From assembly GCF_031010175.1 (NCBI RefSeq), contig NZ_JAUAMB010000007.1:97823-161822 (forward strand): a DNA stretch of 64,000 nt, written 5' to 3'. Positions 1-7,675 of the stretch are shown piece after piece. The notes below the pieces were generated by a model. The model ran no database searches. It was given only the letters and a program-made list of their open reading frames with translations, and was not told where the DNA came from. Every line of letters starts with the position of its first letter. Position 1 is the stretch's first letter. This stretch comes from Halomonas sp. SpR1 (GTDB lineage: Bacteria > Pseudomonadota > Gammaproteobacteria > Pseudomonadales > Halomonadaceae). A program made the position numbers and the translations under genes.

Positions 1-198
1 ATCATTAACCGCGTTCCAAAGGTGGTAAGGATCAGAGAAAACGGTCCAGAGATGAGCACCAGCTGCCATGACACAACAAGCTATGGCGTACTTAAAGGCA
101 TGATTATCAATGTGGTTCCACTTTTTTATCTTAGGAGAAGAGCTGTACTTAATATAAAACCCTAGAGCAAGCATAAACAGAGCAAACACTGTTGCCAT
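1..198 (-). CDS. Membrane protein of unknown function, 3' part cut by the window edge (integron cassette)
   Basis: From an ATG at 198 the minus strand stays open to the window edge for 66 codons, beginning MATVFALFMLALGFYIKY and continuing with a second hydrophobic stretch around AIACCVMAAGAHLW. A purine-rich GGAGGAAG lies about 13 bases upstream and could serve as the ribosome site. No attC separates it from the gene at 226-624. It is also in the same frame as that gene: only one TGA stands between them, after which the frame reads TYGGSPGIIMATVF. It may therefore be the rest of the same membrane protein rather than a separate gene. I do not recognise the family. Confidence 0.5.
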   Translation of the reverse strand, partial: MATVFALFMLALGFYIKYSSSPKIKKWNHIDNHAFKYAIACCVMAAGAHLWTVFSDPYHLWNAVND

Positions 199-225
199 GA
201 TGATTCCAGGACTTCCTCCATAGGT

Positions 226-624
226 TCACCAACCGAAGGCGCATACTCCAAGCAATAGCCCCGTTAACACAAATACGATTTTCGTTGGACCTCCTAAGAG
301 CGCTGAAACTGAACCGTAAAAGTCGTTAAATAGCTCATTATCAGATTTGAAAATCGAGTGCACGTAGAATGCAATAGCCCAGACTATGAGCATTGGTACA
401 GTTGATGCCACCAACATGTCAGCTATCATGCCCTGAACATCAATCACTTCGGCTAGAAGAGCATTACTCTGCACTTGGTTCTTGGCCCACTCATAGACCT
501 CCGAATCCATAAAAGGACCAATAACGAAAATCCCTGCAACAAAGGCTACTAAAAAAAGGATCAAGAGATAGGTATTTTTTACCCATTGGATGACCTTTTT
601 TCCTCTAGCGATTGCTTCCTGCAT
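226..624 (-). CDS. Multi-pass membrane protein encoded in an integron cassette
   Basis: 132 residues with three predicted membrane segments, roughly residues 17-36 (TYLLILFLVAFVAGIFVIG), 70-90 and 113-130. It begins about 17 bases inside the cassette that starts at the attC crossover (646), behind AGGAGAAG, which is typical cassette packing. It ends in CAFGW followed by TGA. Beyond that codon the same frame stays open to the window edge, so the gene may be truncated by a nonsense mutation (TGG to TGA would restore it). Base composition is AT-richer than the core genes to the right. Function unknown. Confidence 0.65.
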   Translation of the reverse strand: MQEAIARGKKVIQWVKNTYLLILFLVAFVAGIFVIGPFMDSEVYEWAKNQVQSNALLAEVIDVQGMIADMLVASTVPMLIVWAIAFYVHSIFKSDNELFNDFYGSVSALLGGPTKIVFVLTGLLLGVCAFGW

Positions 625-640
625 TGCTTCTCCTATTTCT

Positions 641-724
641 AGTTAACGCCTGCAGCATGCGCGCCCTTGGAAGGGAGCCGAAGGCGTAATGTAAAGGGCG
701 TCGCCGTGCCTGCATTGGTTAGCC
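641..724 (-). other. attC recombination site of the first integron cassette
   Basis: Read on the minus strand, the 84-bp element starts with R'' GGCTAAC (724-718) and ends with GTTAACT (647-641), whose G/TT step is the crossover. The arms between are imperfectly complementary (TAAC, TGCAG and GCGCCC align on the two sides), as expected for a folded attC. The cassette entered at attI with GTTAGCC (1272-1266), which is the exact reverse complement of R'' GGCTAAC. So the circular form of the cassette would have perfectly matched R'' and R', a strong check. The stop codon TAA of the 719-1234 gene lies inside R''. Confidence 0.8.
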
Positions 725-1234
725 ATTTGTGTTTTGGCCAGAATCATCTTGTTTCTTGATCGCAGCTTTCTTTTCTGATGGAAGCGAATGGGGCTGTGGC
801 TGTTCAAAAGCTTCTTTTAAAGCTCTTATTCCCTCAGCAAGCGGCGGCAGCTCAAAATCACCGGTATACACGTTAGCTTTCCCTCCCGAGAGGATTACTG
901 CCAATGTTAAAGCCACTAAACATCCCCCTGCGGTCTTGGCTACGAACTTAAGCGGACTGTTCTTTGAGATCTCCAAGAATTCCAAATCTAGTTCGGGAGA
1001 AAGCTCAGCCAACCATAAATATGAGACTTTTTTATTTATTACATCTATCAAATCAGCCCTGCTGACATCGCCTAAACCTTCAAGATCAGCATCTTCGCCT
1101 TTCGTCAGCTCAAGACAAGCAACATATGCAGAACGGAAAAAGTATAAAAAGTAGCCGAGCTCAAAGGCGTTAACCGACTCCCCATCAGTAAACTCTTGGA
1201 CAATTATCTCTGAGCGATCACGTGCTATCTGCAT
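719..1234 (-). CDS. Hypothetical protein, first cassette of the integron
   Basis: 171 residues. The N-terminal half is acidic and rich in aromatics (ELGYFLYFFRSAYVACLEL). Residues about 100-120 form one hydrophobic segment (TAGGCLVALTLAVILSGG), followed by a polar tail rich in Glu, Lys and Gln. That layout suggests a single-pass membrane or membrane-tethered protein. The start is 37 bases inside the cassette boundary at 1271, with AGAGAAG as ribosome site, and the stop sits in the attC. As the first cassette it is the one best placed for expression from a promoter on the integrase side. I recognise no family. Confidence 0.7.
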   Translation of the reverse strand: MQIARDRSEIIVQEFTDGESVNAFELGYFLYFFRSAYVACLELTKGEDADLEGLGDVSRADLIDVINKKVSYLWLAELSPELDLEFLEISKNSPLKFVAKTAGGCLVALTLAVILSGGKANVYTGDFELPPLAEGIRALKEAFEQPQPHSLPSEKKAAIKKQDDSGQNTNG

Positions 1235-1265
1235 CTTCTCTATTCTCTATACTCCGTTTATATCC

Positions 1266-1272
1266 GGCTAAC
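1266..1272 (-). other. attI-type crossover (GTTAGCC) where the cassette array begins
   Basis: On the minus strand the junction reads GTTAGCC, with the crossover between G1272 and T1271. It lies between the divergent integrase start (1477) and the first cassette gene (1234), exactly where attI belongs. The six bases after the crossover (TTAGCC) are complementary to the R'' core of the same cassette's attC at 718-724, so the cassette spans 647-1271. The extent of attI beyond the core cannot be fixed by eye. Confidence 0.7.
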
Positions 1273-1290
1273 AGTGATTATACACCCTGC

Positions 1291-1340
1291 GATGAAGCCT
1301 CAATGAACGCGACGTCGCAATGGCTGAGGTTTCATAGCCA
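1291..1340. repeat. Nested inverted repeats in the attI region
   Basis: An outer pair, GATGAAGCCTCA (1291-1302) and TGAGGTTTCAT (1325-1335), has one G-T mismatch and surrounds the perfect 10-bp palindrome GCGACGTCGC (1309-1318). A competing hairpin, TGGCT (1321-1325) with AGCCA (1336-1340), overlaps the outer arm. The element lies 20-70 bp from the attI crossover on the integrase side. It could be a structured integrase-binding region or part of an untranslated leader; neither can be shown from sequence. Confidence 0.5.
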
Positions 1341-1430
1341 TAAAATTGAATCTACCTCATTGATTCTACAGCGTGCAAAGAAAATTTCGGCTATGTAGGC
1401 AAAATTCGCGTGTTTGCGCGTTTTGCTTAT

Positions 1431-1466
1431 CTCAATAATACTATTTTTATGTACAGCATTATTGAG
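1431..1466 (+). promoter_or_regulatory. LexA-like box inside an inverted repeat, in front of intI
   Basis: CTATTTTTATGTACAG (1441-1456) matches the LexA consensus CTGT-N8-ACAG except for one base in the left half. It ends 20 bp before the integrase ATG. Perfect 9-bp arms CTCAATAAT (1431-1439) and ATTATTGAG (1458-1466) flank it. Integron integrase promoters are known to be repressed by LexA, so the position fits SOS control, although the gene behind it is now truncated. Confidence 0.45.
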
Positions 1467-1476
1467 GGGATCTCCC

Positions 1477-1677
1477 ATGAAACTGATGGAACGCGTCAAG
1501 GCAACCATGAGGGTCAATCGCTATAGCCTTCGCACTGAGAAAACCTATTGCTACTGGATTTGCTTCTACATTCAGTTCAATAACTTACGGCACCCTGCCA
1601 CCCTAGCAGATCATGAAGTACGGCAATTTTTAAAGTATCTGTCAATCGAAAGGCACGTGGCGGCCGCCACCCAAAAC
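1477..1677 (+). pseudogene. intI: Integron integrase, N-terminal fragment (intI remnant)
   Basis: From ATG 1477, behind GAGGGGA, the frame encodes about 67 residues with the N-terminal SAM-like (core-binding) domain of integron tyrosine recombinases. YSLRTEKTYCYWICFYIQF, HPATLADHEVRQFLKYLSIE and VAAATQN match the IntI pattern YSLRTE-Y-W---FI-F, RHPATL, V--FL--LA-ER-V---TQNQAL. Similarity stops after TQN at about 1677. The following in-frame codons are antisense to the methyltransferase gene. The catalytic domain with the Arg-His-Arg-Tyr residues, about 250 codons, is missing, so no recombinase can be made. Orientation opposite to the cassettes is the standard integron layout. Confidence 0.85.
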
Positions 1678-1688
1678 TTGGTATTCAA

Positions 1689-2291
1689 TCAAACTACCGG
1701 CTTTCTCAAGATAAGATCAAACCGATGCCAATGGTGCGGTACCAGACCACCCTCTCCCTCGCTTTCACGTAAAAGCTCGATATTCAAGCCGTCACACAGC
1801 TCCTCTACTGCTTGCTGTGAATGAAAGCTCATTGCTGAATGTGTAGCCCAGTCATGTCTGTCGCCAAAGAGGTGGCCAACGAAGACACCTCCCAGTTCCA
1901 GCGCTGATAGGATCTTGTCCCAAACTGCGGGAAAGTGCGTTGGCTCACAGAACGGTAGACTTAGCCCAGCATGGATTAGTGCTGAAGGTGCTAGGCTTTT
2001 CAACTCCTCGAACCGCGAGTGCACGACCGTCAGGTCAGCAGAGAGCTGCTCGGCTTTCAATGCCCCGACGCGTGCAATGGCGTGGGGTGCCTTGTCGATT
2101 GCCAGAACACTCCAGCCCGCCCTCAACAGCATGGCCGTTTCGATACCGCTGCCACAGCCTAAATCGACGGCGTAGCCGTTACCGATGGGTAAGCATTCAT
2201 CACCTAGAGCGCGCCTTAACAGCGGGGAAGCGGCGCGTGTTTGATTGGCTTGGTAGAAGGCTTCCCAGCCCGCTCCGTTTTTGTTTTTCAA
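1689..2291 (-). CDS. Class I SAM-dependent methyltransferase
   Basis: 200 residues with a Rossmann-type methyltransferase core. Motif I, YAVDLGCGSGIETAMLL (about residues 40-56), binds S-adenosylmethionine, and VLAIDKAP carries the acidic residue for the ribose. LGGVFVGHLFGD resembles the post-motif region of TehB/thiopurine-type methyltransferases. The substrate cannot be told. The C-terminus (DLILRKPVV) looks complete and ends within a dozen bases of the broken integrase, so the rearrangement that removed the integrase tail joined here. No operon partner is visible; the TPP-controlled genes are divergent. Confidence 0.8.
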   Translation of the reverse strand: MKNKNGAGWEAFYQANQTRAASPLLRRALGDECLPIGNGYAVDLGCGSGIETAMLLRAGWSVLAIDKAPHAIARVGALKAEQLSADLTVVHSRFEELKSLAPSALIHAGLSLPFCEPTHFPAVWDKILSALELGGVFVGHLFGDRHDWATHSAMSFHSQQAVEELCDGLNIELLRESEGEGGLVPHHWHRFDLILRKPVV

Positions 2292-2424
2292 TGTCGGTAT
2301 TCCCGTATCGCATCACGCCGTGAGGATGAGTCTTGATGGCACTATCGAATAAAAACTAACACACAGCTCCGTCAACTACCCCCTTGCATCTCCCCCACCC
2401 GCCTCCTACACTGCCCTGAATACT

Positions 2425-2541
2425 GCTTGACGGGGTGCCGGTGGAACCGGCTGAGATCGCTATACGGCTGGCTGCTACAGCAAGTCGTCACGGCGGGGCC
2501 CGTTGAACCTGATCCGGCTAGTACCGGCGTAGGAATCAAGC
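2425..2541 (+). ncRNA. TPP (THI-box) riboswitch
   Basis: All conserved THI elements are present in order: GGGGTGC (2432-2438), GCTGAGAT (2450-2457), then CCCGTTGAACCTGATCCGG (2499-2517) and TACCGGCGTAGGAA (2522-2535). The outer P1 helix is visible as GCTTGA (2425-2430) pairing with TCAAGC (2536-2541). It precedes tenA and thiC, whose products make or salvage the thiamine pyrimidine, so high TPP is expected to reduce their expression. Confidence 0.96.
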
Positions 2542-2545
2542 GGTG

Positions 2546-2629
2546 GTTGGGGTGCACCGTTTTCACCTGATAGCTTGCCCCAACTCACTCTCCCTTCGCC
2601 CGTGCGCCGGTTCGTTGTACCACCGGAGG
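2546..2629 (+). promoter_or_regulatory. Riboswitch expression platform with a hairpin at the tenA ribosome site
   Basis: Downstream of the aptamer, GTTGGGG (2546-2552) can pair with CCCCAAC (2578-2584). CCGGT (2607-2611) can pair with ACCGG (2622-2626), whose last bases are part of the Shine-Dalgarno CCGGAGG in front of the tenA ATG at 2634. No U-tract follows either stem. This favours control of translation initiation over transcription termination, but the switching partner sequences are inferred only. Confidence 0.5.
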
Positions 2630-2633
2630 CATC

Positions 2634-3317
2634 ATGGGCTACCGCTTTACTGATCTCACCACCGCCTGCCAGGACGATTGGCGCGCCTATATTGAGCACG
2701 ATTTTGTGCGCCAGTTGGGCAGTGCCACGCTGCCTGAAGCGCCATTTCGCCACTATCTGAAGCAGGACTACCTGTTTTTAATCCACTTCGCCCGTGCCTA
2801 CGCGCTGGCGGCCTATAAAAGCCCCACCCTTGCCGATCTTCGCCAGGCCCATGAAGGCTTAAAAGCCATTGTGGATGTGGAGTTGGGCCTGCACGTGGGC
2901 TTTTGCCAAGAGTGGGGGATTTCCGAGCAGGAGCTGGAAGCGCTCCCCGAAGCCAGGGCGACGCTTGCCTACACTCGCTATGTATTGGATACCGGCAACC
3001 GCGGTGATCTGCTCGATCTGCACGTAGCGTTGGCCCCCTGCCTGGTGGGCTATGGCGAAATCGCCAACTGGTTGAATGCCCAGCCCACAACCCTGCGCGG
3101 CGCGCAAAACCCGTTTGACGCCTGGATTGCCATGTACGAAGGCGAGGAATTTCAGGCCGCCATGCAGGCCGAGCTTGAATGGCTCAACACCCGCCTTGCC
3201 GATGTGTCGCCCGCCCGCTTTGCCGAACTCAGCAAGATCTTCCGCGATGCCACTCGTCTGGAAATCGACTTCTGGCAGATGGGGTTAGCGCTGATAGACA
3301 CCGACCTGACCCAGTAA
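2634..3317 (+). CDS. tenA: TenA family thiaminase II / aminopyrimidine aminohydrolase
   Basis: 227 residues, the usual TenA length, all helical. TenA releases hydroxymethylpyrimidine from thiamine breakdown products in salvage. The catalytic cysteine sits in LAPCLVGYGEI (about residue 138), matching the family ALLPC-W-Y-EI motif. The C-terminal LEIDFWQMGLAL carries the conserved glutamate near the end. The start is set by the GGAGG Shine-Dalgarno at 2625-2629. It is the first gene behind the TPP riboswitch and is followed after 33 bp by thiC, so both enzymes supplying the pyrimidine half of thiamine are controlled together. Confidence 0.93.
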   Translation: MGYRFTDLTTACQDDWRAYIEHDFVRQLGSATLPEAPFRHYLKQDYLFLIHFARAYALAAYKSPTLADLRQAHEGLKAIVDVELGLHVGFCQEWGISEQELEALPEARATLAYTRYVLDTGNRGDLLDLHVALAPCLVGYGEIANWLNAQPTTLRGAQNPFDAWIAMYEGEEFQAAMQAELEWLNTRLADVSPARFAELSKIFRDATRLEIDFWQMGLALIDTDLTQ

Positions 3318-5240
<1,923 letters not shown>

Positions 5241-5257
5241 TCTGCCGCTTTAGCCTT

Positions 5258-5284
5258 CAGCGCCCGTCGACAAGGCGGGCGCTG
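5258..5284 (+). terminator. Hairpin behind thiC
   Basis: Perfect 9-bp arms CAGCGCCCG (5258-5266) and CGGGCGCTG (5276-5284) follow the thiC stop by 17 bases. There is no T-run, so this may be an RNA 3'-end stabiliser or a weak terminator. Confidence 0.45.
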
Positions 5285-5313
5285 GAACAGCGATGTTTCA
5301 CACTAGCTATTGC

Positions 5314-6534
5314 TCACATACGCCACACGTCTTGGGTGGGTAGGAGCAGCATGATTCCGAGACAGAATACTGCGGTGACCTGGAACACGCCTGCTAATTG
5401 CCAGACCTCTGCAACCAGCCCCGCCAGGGTCGGCGATATCAGTTGGCCTGCAGAAATCAGAAAGAACGTTAAACCAAAACCTGTGGAGGGTGCTTCAGGA
5501 AAACAACTGACGCTCCAGATACCATAAAGGGCGGTGATCAATATAAAGGTGGCGCCAAACACCACGGCGGATAGGGCTATCATTAGCAGCCCATCGCCCG
5601 GCATGGTAAGAGTAGCCATTGAGGCTGCAATAGCTAATGTTGCCCACTTCAATACCTTGACCAGCCCAAGGCGAGTTACCAGCTCCCCAGCCAGCCCACC
5701 TGCTACACCAGCAATGCCCACTACCATCCAGAATATCACTCGGCCTGTCGCAGAAAGCCGGTCTTCGCCTGCGATCAGTTCAACAGAAAACGTCCAGTAA
5801 ACGGAGGTTACCAGTCCGAACAACAGCGCCCCCAACAACAGTCGCCGCACCGAATCATTCCTCAACTTGCGCCTCAGCAGCGCCATTAGGGGTTCCTGGT
5901 AATCACCCAACACCGCTGAATCTGCATTATCAGAATATTCATCATTAGCAGTTCCACGCCTATCGCCCGGCATTATCAGAAAATTCCATAGCGTGGCGAT
6001 CAGCGCGATAAACGCAAAACATAGCCAAGCCAGCTGCCAGCGTGGGCCTGCGATAAGTGCCAAAGGGCCAGACACCATCACCCCAAAGCTGGTACCCGAA
6101 TTAATGATGGCTTAGTAGCGACTCTGTTTTTCAGCGAGACACAGTTGCTTGATGGCATCGGATAGCGGTGGATAAGCGAGCCCTGGACTACAACCGGCAA
6201 GCGTAACGCCCAGCGCTAACCACATCGGGGTAGCCGCCAGTCCGACCAGCAACATACCCAGCGTCGCTGTCATTCCGCCCAATATAATCGGCATACGAGG
6301 ACTGAAACGACGCACCAACAGTGGACTGGCAAGCGTTGCCAATAGATAACCCAGGTAGGACGCACTGCCAATAGCACCAACTGTTGCTTGGTCTAAATTA
6401 AAGTCATGTCTAATGGCAGGCACAAACAGGCCATAAGTATAGCGCGACAGCCCATAAGTGGAGGCCACTATTAAGAGGCCAGCACCTACGACATTAAAAG
6501 CTGAGTTACGCCTTAGTAAGATGGGACAGTACAT
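5314..6534 (-). pseudogene. MFS transporter of the YbfB/YjiJ type, interrupted by an in-frame TAA
   Basis: The frame starting at ATG 6534 runs 140 codons (TM helices 1-4, with SRYTYGLFVPAIRHDF and the A-loop LVRRFSPRMPI). It meets TAA at 6114-6112 after EKQSRY, then continues in the same frame with AIINSGTSFGVMVSGPLAL and eight further helices to a TGA at 5314. NSGTSFGV-VSGPLA is the conserved mid-region of this permease family, so the stop falls inside what should be one protein of about 406 residues. No frameshift is needed to join the halves; a single base change or sequencing error explains it. Next to the tetR gene on the same strand, it is the likely regulatory target. Confidence 0.8.
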
Positions 6535-6618
6535 ACTTCTAAGCCTATTGATTTTGCAACTCTAATTGAAAAGCGGCCGCTGGAATGCCGCGCCACTAGG
6601 GCCCGATTAACCGCATCA

Positions 6619-7224
6619 CTAGATTGCCTTATCCCGATATGAAGACAGTATTTTCAGGGAGGTTTTCAATGCAGCATCAATAGGCCAATCCTGCATAAAA
6701 TTCTGCGTTTGAATAATGGCGCCATCGAAAAGTGAGTAGATCGCATTAACTAACTCGTCAAAGTCATTCGACTTCAGCCTGGGCCGATACTCGTTAAGCA
6801 CATCATTGGCAATGATTTGTCTTACGCGGTCTTTGTGTTCACGTACAAAGGCCCTAATCGGGCTTTTCTCATTGCTGAATTCCCCGGCCATATTGATAAA
6901 GCCGCACCCACGGTACCCTTCTTCGTGGATCTGGTCGTACCACATGGTATACATCGCGGCGACACGCTTATCGGTCGATTGATGCTGCTCAATGCGTTCC
7001 TTGAACTGCTGTATCCAGTTTTCTTCGCGCTGCCTTAGCCAAGCAAGAGCGAGAGCCTCTTTGCTAGGAAAATGCGTATAAAAACTGGCCTTCGCCACAC
7101 CGGACTCGCTGATAATCTGATTAACGCCAGTGGAACAATAGCCCTGGCGGAAAAATAATCGGCTAGCCGTTTCGATAATACGTTCGCGGGGCCGGGAAAC
7201 CGACGATGGATCAAGTGTCATCAT
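6619..7224 (-). CDS. TetR/AcrR family transcriptional repressor
   Basis: 201 residues. Residues about 12-58 form the TetR DNA-binding domain (RERIIETASRLFFRQGY, GVNQIISESGVAKASFYTHF, PSKEALALAWL). The C-terminal half is the ligand-binding domain (NAIYSLFDGAIIQTQNF). The subgroup resembles regulators of MFS or short-chain dehydrogenase genes. A perfect palindrome lies 41 bp upstream of its start, suggesting autorepression. It is transcribed toward the broken MFS gene with 85 bp between, probably as one unit. Both genes lie between thiC and its partial copy and so may have arrived together. Confidence 0.92.
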   Translation of the reverse strand: MMTLDPSSVSRPRERIIETASRLFFRQGYCSTGVNQIISESGVAKASFYTHFPSKEALALAWLRQREENWIQQFKERIEQHQSTDKRVAAMYTMWYDQIHEEGYRGCGFINMAGEFSNEKSPIRAFVREHKDRVRQIIANDVLNEYRPRLKSNDFDELVNAIYSLFDGAIIQTQNFMQDWPIDAALKTSLKILSSYRDKAI

Positions 7225-7264
7225 AAGGCGTCATCATAAAGTGTTAACATAAAACATCACTGAA

Positions 7265-7280
7265 CAGACAGGTCTGTCTG
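7265..7280. promoter_or_regulatory. TetR-type palindromic operator
   Basis: CAGACAG-GT-CTGTCTG is a perfect 7+7 inverted repeat 41 bp upstream of the tetR start. Its half-site closely resembles the AGACAG/CTGTCT core seen in front of many TetR/AcrR regulators of efflux genes. Confidence 0.65.
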
Positions 7281-7307
7281 CTAATCTAGTAGCAAGCATT
7301 CAATCCG

Positions 7308-7407
7308 TCAAGGCCTAAACGGCGATCAGAAATCGGTAATTAAAGGAATAGAAGAGCATGCGAAGAAGGTTCGCAACAAAGATAGCGAGCTGTATCAGGA
7401 AGTCTAA
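7308..7407 (+). pseudogene. Remnant of a second thiC 3' end
   Basis: In frame this reads GLNGDQKSVIKGIEEHAKK then VRNKDSELYQEV and stop, against [19 protein letters not shown] then [12 protein letters not shown] at the true ThiC C-terminus. I count 77 identical bases of 96 (7312-7407 against 5145-5240). The final AGCGAGCTGTATCAGGAAGT is identical over 20 bases. Nothing resembling thiC precedes it and no start codon is available. It lies in direct orientation 2.2 kb from the intact end, with the MFS and TetR genes between. Confidence 0.85.
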
Positions 7408-7675
7408 ATAGCGGCCTATTAAACAGCATTGCAAATGAATATGGCCCTTGAGCTTTAGGAAACTCAAGAGCCACCACGTGGCATGAGTTACTTTCTCTCC
7501 CCTGACCTTACGGATTATCAAGTGCTATTTAACCAGCCTCTGCTGAACCTGTTTTAAAGTATTTTTTCGCCTAAGTAGATTAATTATACATTGCACGTGT
7601 ATGATTCTCATTTTCTCAACGCACTGTTCATAGCGTTCTATTTAAAACCAACACTTTGCAAAGAACTGATTACAG

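Noticed and set aside
729..1154. 141-codon plus-strand frame over the first cassette
   Set aside because: Cassette genes read in attI-to-attC direction; the minus-strand frame has the stop in R'' and a ribosome site, this one has neither.
7315..7521. 68-codon minus-strand frame over the thiC remnant
   Set aside because: It is antisense to the thiC tail copy and has no support of its own.
7597..7615. Fur-box-like sequence (TGATTCTCATTTTC core)
   Set aside because: Only 13 of 19 consensus bases match in AT-rich DNA, and nothing in the downstream lipoprotein points to iron.
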